From Acidobacteriota bacterium (GTDB taxonomy: Bacteria; Acidobacteriota; Terriglobia; Terriglobales; Acidobacteriaceae), in NCBI GenBank assembly GCA_021805955.1, contig JAJZDO010000204.1:1-5314 (forward strand): a stretch of DNA of 5,314 nt. The letters are read 5' to 3'. Below the pieces are notes generated by a model. The model was not told the origin of the DNA. It was given only the letters and a program-made list of their open reading frames with translations, and made no database searches. This document shows, piece by piece, positions 1 to 5,314 of the stretch; position 1 is the first letter of the stretch; each line of letters begins with the position of its first letter. Both the position numbers and the translations under genes were made by a program.

Positions 1-230
1 CAACCACCTTTTCCACAGCAGCCGGCAATCGGTCCGGCGGAGCTATGCGGAAAATCATGCTTCGAGCCCGAAAAACCTCTACGAAAGCGCCAAACCCAGA
101 CTGAAGACTGCTCCGAGACCGAACGACCACCCTTCTGCCCTATCAGACCGCCGAGCTGTCCGATGAAATCGATCCGTGTGAGATATCGCGGCTAACGCTG
201 ATTTACAGTTGGTGTAATCATTTTAGGAAT
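1..230. other. Left edge with no assignable gene
   Basis: I recognise no gene here. All three plus-strand frames are open from the first base, ending at stops near 105, at 164-166 and at 193-195. The stretch could therefore hold the tail of a gene entering from the left. The frame starting at base 2 gives 54 Arg/Ser/His/Asn-rich residues ending DRRAVR, and the frame starting at base 1 gives 64 Pro/Cys/Lys-rich residues. Neither shows a motif I know. No convincing minus-strand frame, RNA gene or terminator is visible. Confidence 0.3.
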
Positions 231-350
231 GAGTCATTCTGAGCGAAGCGAAGAACCCACAGGGTAATGGCAGCACGTACCAGGCGCATGTTGTCTGGAT
301 TCTTCACTCGTCGCCGCGGCGACTCCGGCGACATCCATTCAGAATGACTC
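231..350. repeat. Degenerate dispersed repeat with inverted ends (REP/MITE-like)
   Basis: The ends are a perfect 12-bp inverted repeat: GAGTCATTCTGA at 231-242 and TCAGAATGACTC at 339-350. Inside, GAAGAA near 249-254 faces TTCTTC at 300-305, and positions 310-323 form a perfect 14-bp palindrome (GTCGCCGCGGCGAC). The left end reads GTCATTCTGAGCGAAGCGAAGAA, which I recognise as a widespread intergenic repeat of acidobacterial and other environmental genomes; that recognition is from memory. The middle is divergent, so this looks like an old, decayed copy. It lies 87 bp beyond the stop of the minus-strand pyrD gene and could form a structure at the 3' end of that transcript. It lacks the T-run of a classical intrinsic terminator. 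Confidence 0.65.
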
Positions 351-436
351 CATTTGGAATCTGGCTACACTAACCGTCAATCTTCTCCAGAGACGGCCTG
401 CGATGGCTACTCACCCCGCTTCAGAAAAAATTGATT

Positions 437-1381
437 CTAGCGAATTTCATCGGGTGTCACGTCCATGGTGCCGGTCAAGCTGGCAAGCTTGTCGACATGG
501 TGGCGATGGCACCAGTCTCGCAATCCGTTGGCAATCCGATCCACCGCACGTGGGTCGGCATAGCTGGCGGTACCTACCTGGACTGCAGTGGCGCCTGCCA
601 GCAAAAACTCAATTACGTCTTCCGCTGTTGCGATTCCCCCCATGCCGAGCACAGGAATGGAAACGGCGCGCGAGGCCTGGTAGACCATGCGCAGCGCCAA
701 CGGCTTGATGGCTGGACCGGAAAGTCCACCGGTAATGTTGGCAAGGCGCGGACGACGCGTTATTGCATCGATGGAAATTCCGAGAAATGTGTTCACCAGG
801 GAAAGGGCATCCGCTCCGGCGTCGGCTGCGGCGCGCGCCATGTCGGCGATGCTGGTGACATTGGGGGAGAGCTTAACAATGAGCGGCCGACGCGCCAGCG
901 GTTTGGCGCGTAATACCAGTTCATAGAGCGCCGTCGCGTCCGTTCCGAAGACCATGCCGCCACGCTCTGTGTTCGGGCAGGATGCATTCAGTTCATACGC
1001 GACGATTCCTTCGACAGTGTTGAGCGTTTCCATGACCGCGCAATAATCTTCGATACAGCTACCGAATACGTTTGCGATCGCCGGGCAGGAAAGTTTCTGA
1101 ATTGCCGGCAGCTTCTGCTCAATAAAGGCGTTGACACCCATGTTCTGCAACCCAATGGCGTTCAACATGCCGGCTGCGGTTTCAATGATGCGCGGCGGGG
1201 GATTGCCAGGCATCGGCTCTTTTGAAAGACCCTTGGTGACAAATGCGCCAATTGTATTGAGCGCTACGATATCTTCAAATTCCACTCCGTAGCCGAAGGT
1301 TCCGCTGGCGGCGATGACCGGGTTGCGCAACTCGATTCCGCAGAACTTTACTCGCAGATCTGGCTTTGGACTCCTTGTCAT
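437..1381 (-). CDS. pyrD: Dihydroorotate dehydrogenase, class 1 (1B-like catalytic subunit)
   Basis: This enzyme oxidises dihydroorotate to orotate, the fourth step of de novo pyrimidine synthesis, using FMN in the cytoplasm. The 314-residue product is full length for class 1. Visible motifs are the N-terminal FCGIELRNPVIAASGTFGYG (13-32), Lys50 in VTKG, NAIGLQN (74-80), the catalytic loop LNASCPN with Cys135, VKLSPN (169-174), GGLSGPAIKP (218-227), and the FMN-phosphate loops GMGGI (246-250) and VQVGTA (267-272). A catalytic cysteine instead of serine marks class 1. The sequence style and Cys position match class 1B, which normally works with the iron-sulfur/FAD subunit PyrK. No pyrK is present in this window. 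The start codon overlaps the stop of the upstream phosphatase gene as ATGA, and no strong Shine-Dalgarno precedes it, which suggests translational coupling. A short T-run follows the stop at about 425-430 but without a good hairpin. Confidence 0.96.
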   Translation of the reverse strand: MTRSPKPDLRVKFCGIELRNPVIAASGTFGYGVEFEDIVALNTIGAFVTKGLSKEPMPGNPPPRIIETAAGMLNAIGLQNMGVNAFIEQKLPAIQKLSCPAIANVFGSCIEDYCAVMETLNTVEGIVAYELNASCPNTERGGMVFGTDATALYELVLRAKPLARRPLIVKLSPNVTSIADMARAAADAGADALSLVNTFLGISIDAITRRPRLANITGGLSGPAIKPLALRMVYQASRAVSIPVLGMGGIATAEDVIEFLLAGATAVQVGTASYADPRAVDRIANGLRDWCHRHHVDKLASLTGTMDVTPDEIR

Positions 1382-3213
1382 GGCTGCGTACCCGGAGGCA
1401 CAGGTGCGGCGTGTCGCGGCGATGGGGCTGGAGCTTGTTTCGTTGGTCGCGCCCTCGTTAGCGTCTTTGCGGCCGGAGCTTTGGCTTGGGTCGGGTGCAA
1501 GGTTTCGTGGCGTCTCTTTCGCCGCAGTTCCTCGCGCGTGGGTTTCACTACGACTTCCGGATGAATCGCCTGGGCCAAAATATGACCGATACTTGCCGAG
1601 GGTTGATTGACGCCTAGCAGCGATGCGAGTGTCGCCGCAATATCGACGGGTTCTACTCTCCCGTGAAACGTTCCCGGGGTGAAAACGGATCCGTAAAAGC
1701 CAAGCGGCACATGACGGTCATAGGAATAGAGAGAAAAGTGGGTCGCACCCTGGCCGGAACCTGGTACCTGGTAGGCATCGGGAATCAGCATGACATACCA
1801 GCCGCCGTTGGGCGAGTAACTGTGGGCCACGAGGCGGCCAAATTCAGTCGGCGGCAATCCAGGTTGCAAAGATGCCAATTGGAGTCGTGTAAAGGTCCGG
1901 AAGACGCGCGGCTGCGGCGGCACACGTTTTGCGCTGGGCTGAACCGCGGAATCCGGCATATTGGCGGAAGCATCCAGGCTGGCGACAGCCGCGGGAATAG
2001 AATCCTGAATTGCGCGCTCAGCTTCAAACTCATTGATGCCGGCACGCTCGAATGTTGGAATGTTCAACGCGATATACGGCAAATCCTGGTCCGGCAGCAA
2101 ATACTCCAGGTCCTGGCCAGGAGAAAAGCGCTCGTTCATGTTCTTGTTCAACGCGTTGATTAAAGGCTCCATCGAAATTGTTGCCGCCGGAATTCCCAAT
2201 TGCTGGGCTGTCGATGGAACGGGTGCGACTCCGTGGTCTGCCGTCAGTACCAGCCATATGTTGTTGAGGCCGCCAGGAACATTGTGATCGAGCCAGGTAA
2301 AAAATTGATCCAGATTGCCATCGAGCTGGTCGACCAATTGCCGTTGATCCGGGGAGTCGGGGCCGACGCGATGACCCAGAATATCTGTCGAGGAGATGCT
2401 GATGGTCAGAACGTTGGTGACGTTTCCGGCACCGAGATTCTCCCCCTGGATCAATGCCTGGGCGAAGTTGAGCTCATATTGAATGGCGGCGTCGGTGGGG
2501 CCGACGGAAGAGAAAAACGGTTCATTGGCGGAGACGCCTGCAGCGGTTCGAGCCTGGGCAGCGAAATCGCTTTGGTTGAACGTCGTTGCCCAATCCGGAA
2601 GAGAGGGCATGTAGTAGGTGGACGTAACAAACATGCCGCTTTGCGGATCAATCCAGAAGGCGCCGTTGGCGGTGTGGCCGGCGGTAAGGATTGCGGCGCG
2701 ATCCTTCAGCGAAATGCCGAAGAGCTTGGCTTCTCCCTTGGTGGCCAGGCGGACTTCATCGCCAATGGTGGTGGCCAGCAAATTGCGCGGCGAAGCACCC
2801 TCACGCGCAGACGGCGAAGCGGTCGAGGGAAGACCGACGATGCTGTAGCGGGGGTCTTCGACAGAAGAGATGGGCCGCTTGTTGTTGCGGGCCAGGTCCC
2901 ACCATGCATTGCTGGCGATGCCGTTGCCGTCCGTGTAAGCGCCGGTTGCGATCGCGGAGTGTCCGGCTGCTGTGACTAAATTTGCATAATCGTAATAGCA
3001 ATCTGGGAAATATGAGCCATGATCGAGGAAAAGATTGAACCCGTTCCCTTTAAAGTCAGTAGCATATCGCTCCAGATAATCCTCGCGAAATTGATCGATC
3101 ACAAGGATCACGACCAACTTCGGATGGGCATCATAGGCGCTGGCTGCGCATGGAATGCAAGTCGAAACTGAAAGCAGGAGGGCGAGGAGAGAAATCCATA
3201 GGCGTTTGAGCAT
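1378..3213 (-). CDS. Secreted PafA-type alkaline phosphatase (alkaline phosphatase superfamily)
   Basis: This is a predicted exported zinc phosphomonoesterase of 611 residues. A Sec signal peptide is visible: MLKR, a hydrophobic stretch (5-23), and an Ala-Ser-Ala cleavage site at 24-26. The mature part carries the alkaline phosphatase superfamily metal and active-site residues: Asp40 (VIDQFREDYL), nucleophile Thr81 (LVTAAGHSAIATG), Asn102 (SNAWWD), Lys170 and Arg172 (SLKDR), Asp277 and His281 (STDILGH), Asp326 and His327 (TADHG), and His492 (THFS). The Thr nucleophile with the Asn and Lys-x-Arg set matches PafA, the phosphate-irrepressible phosphatase of Elizabethkingia, better than generic phosphodiesterases of the superfamily. 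The last 60 or so residues (551-611) are a Lys/Arg/Pro/Ala-rich low-complexity tail outside the catalytic domain. The ATG at 3213 is the first start after an in-frame stop, and no good Shine-Dalgarno precedes it. The gene is followed directly by pyrD with a 4-base overlap. Substrate preference cannot be read from sequence. Confidence 0.9.
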   Translation of the reverse strand: MLKRLWISLLALLLSVSTCIPCAASAYDAHPKLVVILVIDQFREDYLERYATDFKGNGFNLFLDHGSYFPDCYYDYANLVTAAGHSAIATGAYTDGNGIASNAWWDLARNNKRPISSVEDPRYSIVGLPSTASPSAREGASPRNLLATTIGDEVRLATKGEAKLFGISLKDRAAILTAGHTANGAFWIDPQSGMFVTSTYYMPSLPDWATTFNQSDFAAQARTAAGVSANEPFFSSVGPTDAAIQYELNFAQALIQGENLGAGNVTNVLTISISSTDILGHRVGPDSPDQRQLVDQLDGNLDQFFTWLDHNVPGGLNNIWLVLTADHGVAPVPSTAQQLGIPAATISMEPLINALNKNMNERFSPGQDLEYLLPDQDLPYIALNIPTFERAGINEFEAERAIQDSIPAAVASLDASANMPDSAVQPSAKRVPPQPRVFRTFTRLQLASLQPGLPPTEFGRLVAHSYSPNGGWYVMLIPDAYQVPGSGQGATHFSLYSYDRHVPLGFYGSVFTPGTFHGRVEPVDIAATLASLLGVNQPSASIGHILAQAIHPEVVVKPTREELRRKRRHETLHPTQAKAPAAKTLTRARPTKQAPAPSPRHAAPVPPGTQP

Positions 3214-3401
3214 AGCAAAGAGGATCGCGTGACGCGACTAACAATATGGTAGCAAGACAGGTAGCTTCGAGGAAAATGGGCCCATCGCGCCGTGGGCTGA
3301 CTTGTATCGAGACTATACGGCAGAAGCGCGCCGCATACGTGTAAGAACTTCTCGCTTGCAAGGTTCGGTGGACTGGTTCAAACGCCTCTTGCCCAAGGCA
3401 A
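3214..3401. other. Upstream region of the phosphatase gene
   Basis: This is non-coding as far as I can see. It should contain the promoter of the minus-strand phosphatase-pyrD pair, but I find no convincing -35/-10 pair and no Shine-Dalgarno next to the start at 3213. The one distinct element is a perfect 10-bp palindrome, ATGGGCCCAT, at 3276-3285, about 65-70 bp upstream of the start codon. It overlaps a GCCCA/TGGGC dyad (3280-3284 and 3293-3297). A minus-strand frame open across this stretch runs out of phase into the phosphatase gene and shows no protein family, so I do not call it. Confidence 0.3.
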
Positions 3402-3583
3402 TGAATTGATCCTAAAAACGGCAGTCGAAATGCGTCGGAATGGCCAAGTGGTTCAAAGCAAAAACGGTTGCAAAAATTGAGGATTTCACCGTTCTTGGTC
3501 AGATGCGGAGCAGTGCAACGTGCCACTGCAACAACCCCTTGCCGCTCCCCTACGCTTTTACTGCCGTTTTCAGGATTATTTCG
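3402..3583. repeat. 182-bp foldback element with 23-bp imperfect terminal inverted repeats
   Basis: The outer arms 3402-3424 and 3561-3583 are inverted copies matching at 19 of 23 positions, with a perfect 10-bp core (AAAACGGCAG facing CTGCCGTTTT). Similarity continues inward with gaps (GCGT near 3432, ACGC near 3552). The interior folds into two further structures. The first is a left arm in which 3432-3436 pairs with 3502-3506, TGGCCAAG 3441-3448 with 3494-3501, and AACGGT 3463-3468 with ACCGTT 3488-3493. The second is a right hairpin, GCAGTG 3510-3515 with CACTGC 3524-3529. The whole resembles a cloverleaf. Four of the five mismatches tolerable as wobble are G-U only if the plus strand is the RNA. 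No transposase or clear target duplication is visible. It could be a MITE, a decayed insertion-sequence end pair, or a structured RNA. Confidence 0.5.
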
Positions 3584-3624
3584 ACGGTCTTTTCTGAAAT
3601 CCATTTTCGGTTATGCCGTATACG

Positions 3625-3906
3625 TTACTGGATCTTCGCTGTTACTCGCAGATTCGGATCGCCGTAGAAGACATATGCCAACGCGGTTGGATCATGTGTT
3701 TGTTCAAAGACTTGCCTGCGGGTTGCGGTTAGCACATCGCTAATGGGAGCGCCTTGTAGGTCTGCTTTCAAATCGAGCGTGAGCTGTTTGTAGAATTCGG
3801 TGGCGAAGAGAGTCGCCGTACGGTCGGAGATCGGCCACAACGCGCCGATATAGCCGCTAGCTCCGCTGCCCAGAAGGGCCGGCGCCCAACCGTCTACCTC
3901 ATTCAT
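3625..3906 (-). pseudogene. C-terminal remnant of a CHAT-domain (caspase-like) protein
   Basis: The 93 residues match the end of a CHAT domain, the caspase-related peptidase fold found in bacterial defence and signalling proteins. The recognisable parts are GWAPALLGSGASGYIGALWPISD (6-28), FYKQL (38-42), and the terminal ATRRQVFEQTHD..ALAYVFYGDPNLRV (61-88) that normally closes the domain. The stop codon therefore looks natural, but the front is missing. The catalytic His and Cys regions, and any N-terminal repeat or effector domain, are absent. Upstream of the ATG the frame stays open only to 3930, adding VKVVIAQF, before two stops. No Shine-Dalgarno precedes the ATG. VVIAQF may be the strand that leads to the catalytic Cys in intact relatives, with Phe at the Cys place; this alignment is by eye. 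The break coincides with the promoter of the divergently placed AIPR gene. It is most likely a non-functional fragment left by an insertion or recombination. Confidence 0.75.
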
Positions 3907-3925
3907 AAATTGGGCAATAACTACC

Positions 3926-3961
3926 TTGACTCATCAGCGGGTGCCCGCCTATGATGAGTCA
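3926..3961 (+). promoter_or_regulatory. Strong sigma70-like promoter inside a perfect inverted repeat (promoter/operator of the AIPR gene)
   Basis: A -35 box TTGACT (3926-3931) and a -10 box TATGAT (3950-3955) are separated by 18 bp, each one base from consensus. A perfect 10-bp inverted repeat, TGACTCATCA at 3927-3936 and TGATGAGTCA at 3952-3961, covers most of both boxes. The spacer holds a smaller dyad, GCGG 3937-3940 with CCGC 3945-3948. Transcription would begin near 3962, leaving a leader of about 70 bases before the TTG start at 4032. The symmetry over both boxes is what an operator for a dimeric repressor looks like. No regulator gene is in the window. Confidence 0.6.
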
Positions 3962-4018
3962 GGCTGCATATCCGTATGATAATCCGCAGCGATGGGGAGT
4001 TCGTGAACGCGCCCTGTC

Positions 4019-4023
4019 AGGAG
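4019..4023 (+). promoter_or_regulatory. Ribosome binding site that decides the AIPR start
   Basis: AGGAG lies 8 bases before a TTG codon at 4032-4034, in frame with the AIPR gene. The only upstream in-frame ATG pair (3951 and 3954) has no Shine-Dalgarno and lies within the -10 box and inverted repeat, so it would not be on a transcript from the promoter at 3926-3955. This favours TTG as the true start. Confidence 0.6.
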
Positions 4024-4031
4024 AAAGCCCT

Positions 4032-5314
4032 TTGTCGATCGATGTTGACTACCCCGCGCTATTAGATTTATTCCCGCAGCATATCGCTCCCAAGAGGTCT
4101 GAATCTGCCTCATTTCTGATTTGGTATTTAGAGAACTACTATCGACTGGATACCCAAGAGGCGGTCGATTCGGTCTGCGACAATCGCGGAGATAAGGGGA
4201 TTGACGGTCTTTTTATCAATGATAACAAGACCATCACAGTGTTCCAGTCGGTTATCTCCCAGAAGCCCGGCAGGACAATTGGAGATGCCTCGCTGAGGGA
4301 ATTTGCGGGTACTTTAACCCAATTCAAGGACGGCCCGTCGGTCGAGGGATTAATTCAGTCTGCCGGTAATGCGCAAATGGCGTCGCTCGCCAAGCGACTA
4401 GATTTGGTAAACAAGGTGTCTACGCATACCGTGCGGGGCGAATTCGTCACAAACATGGACTTCGATACCAATGGCAAAGACTTCCTAGATATCACACCCA
4501 TCATATCGTTCGTAGGTAAGACAGACCTTCTCTCTACCTACATCTCAGACTCGCGCGACATTCCGACCCACGCCCCGGCTAAATTTGACATCGTTGGCTA
4601 CCAGATCAGTGAATACATTGTGGACGCGGGAACAAAGGCAGTTATCGCCCCTATCAAAGCAAGGGAGCTAATTGCGCTCGAAGGAATCGCTGACCAATCA
4701 CTGTTTGCTTACAACGTCCGTGGGCCATTAGGAAAAACGCAGGTGAACAAAGATATCGTAAAGAGCATTGAGAATGGCTCCCTGCACAAGATGTTCCCGT
4801 TGTTCCACAACGGAATAACCGTAATTGCTAAGGATATTTCCGCCACTAAAGAGACGCTCACGGCAACGGATTACTACGTCGTGAATGGGTGCCAAAGCCT
4901 GACGGCGCTTCACTCAAAGAAAGGCGCCCTCACTGATAATCTCAGAATTCTGACCAAGTTTATCCAGATGGAGCCATCGTCGGACGTAGCCAAGAAGGTG
5001 ACCGAGTTCTCTAATAATCAGAATGGCGTCAAGGCCCGTGACTTTATGGCTAACAATGCCACCCAGATAAGAATCCAGAACGAATTCACTCGGGACTACG
5101 ACGGCCAGTATTTCTACGAAATTAAGCGTGGCGAGTCTCTGCCGACCGGAGTCACCATCATTCCAAACGAAACGGCGGGGCTTCTTCTAATGGCTTTTGA
5201 CCTTAAGGAGCCTTGGGCCACTCATCGCAAAGGACAGGTGTTTGATGAGCGACATGCCGATTTGTTTGGCAAACCTACAGTGACTGCTGACCGAATTGTT
5301 ATGTGCCAAGTAAT
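4032..5314 (+). CDS. AIPR-domain protein (abortive-infection phage resistance family), cut off at the right edge
   Basis: The first 427 residues are present and the C-terminus lies outside the window; relatives are often some 550-650 residues. The N-terminal part looks like a restriction-endonuclease fold: a helix around Glu34, GDKGIDG with Asp58, then the strand ITVFQSV (68-74). The AIPR domain follows, with FAYNVRG (225-231), a VNKDI segment (238-242), LFHNGITV (257-264), YYVVNGCQSLTAL (281-293), and FSNNQNGVKARDFMAN (326-341). The family is named for links to abortive phage infection and often accompanies restriction-modification or other defence genes; its biochemical role is not settled. 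In the presumed nuclease site, the Lys expected in a Q-x-K motif is Val74, so cleavage activity is doubtful. The start is the TTG with AGGAG 8 bases upstream; ATG 3951 would add 27 residues. Base composition looks more A/T-rich than pyrD and the phosphatase, consistent with acquisition. A neighbouring CHAT remnant also suggests a defence region. Confidence 0.88.
   Translation, partial: MSIDVDYPALLDLFPQHIAPKRSESASFLIWYLENYYRLDTQEAVDSVCDNRGDKGIDGLFINDNKTITVFQSVISQKPGRTIGDASLREFAGTLTQFKDGPSVEGLIQSAGNAQMASLAKRLDLVNKVSTHTVRGEFVTNMDFDTNGKDFLDITPIISFVGKTDLLSTYISDSRDIPTHAPAKFDIVGYQISEYIVDAGTKAVIAPIKARELIALEGIADQSLFAYNVRGPLGKTQVNKDIVKSIENGSLHKMFPLFHNGITVIAKDISATKETLTATDYYVVNGCQSLTALHSKKGALTDNLRILTKFIQMEPSSDVAKKVTEFSNNQNGVKARDFMANNATQIRIQNEFTRDYDGQYFYEIKRGESLPTGVTIIPNETAGLLLMAFDLKEPWATHRKGQVFDERHADLFGKPTVTADRIVMCQV

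Noticed and set aside
417..440. Intrinsic terminator after pyrD
   Set aside because: On the minus strand a run of six T follows the stop, but the only hairpin before it has a 4-bp A/T-rich stem, too weak to call.
431..913. Plus-strand open frames over pyrD
   Set aside because: They are antisense to pyrD, whose motifs and full length are clear, and show no family features.
2200..2979. Plus-strand open frame of 259 codons
   Set aside because: It lies wholly antisense to the well-supported phosphatase gene, has no recognisable motif, and is a typical mirror frame of GC-rich coding DNA.
3433..3460. tRNA-like 5' segment (GGAATGGCCAAGTGGTTCAAAGC)
   Set aside because: It resembles the D-arm of a Ser or Leu tRNA, but no matching anticodon stem, T-arm or acceptor 3' strand follows. 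The bases are better explained by the nested pairs of the foldback element.
3505..3545. Stand-alone terminator from the GCAGTG/CACTGC hairpin
   Set aside because: Neither strand has a T-run after the hairpin. It is treated as part of the foldback element.
3402..3583. Integron attC site
   Set aside because: The foldback shape suggested it, but the required RYYYAAC and GTTRRRY boxes are not at the ends.
3131..3604. Minus-strand open frame of 157 codons
   Set aside because: It runs through the foldback element and the upstream region, then out of phase into the phosphatase gene. It shows no family motif and changes character along its length.

Overview
The window looks like a piece of a soil or environmental bacterial chromosome, most likely Acidobacteriota. 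That placement is an inference. It rests on a degenerate repeat carrying the 'GTCATTCTGAGCGAAGCGAAGAA' signature at the left, which I associate with acidobacterial genomes, and on the moderately GC-rich composition and gene types. No rRNA or other marker gene confirms it.

Layout. Positions 1-436 hold no recognisable gene: an unassigned left edge, then a repeat element (231-350) with 12-bp inverted ends and an internal 14-bp palindrome. Two confident genes follow on the minus strand, overlapping by four bases (ATGA): a secreted PafA-type alkaline phosphatase (3213 to 1378) and class 1 dihydroorotate dehydrogenase, pyrD (1381 to 437). This is the core-like part of the window.

From about 3400 rightwards the character changes. 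Positions 3402-3583 form a 182-bp foldback element with 23-bp imperfect terminal inverted repeats (19/23 identical) and nested internal hairpins. It looks like a MITE-type element or a structured RNA. Next, on the minus strand, is the C-terminal 93 residues of a CHAT-domain (caspase-like) protein that has lost its front half, including the expected catalytic residues. Its break point lies against a strong sigma70-type promoter facing right (TTGACT, 18 bp, TATGAT). Both boxes sit inside the arms of a perfect 10-bp inverted repeat. This promoter drives an AIPR-domain gene (abortive-infection phage resistance family) that runs off the right edge. A good Shine-Dalgarno sequence points to a TTG start at 4032.

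Taken together, the right third reads as the edge of a defence or accessory island placed next to a conserved housekeeping pair. The most interesting points are the palindrome-covered AIPR promoter, the apparent loss of the nuclease lysine in the AIPR N-terminal domain, the foldback element, and the CHAT remnant cut exactly at the AIPR promoter.
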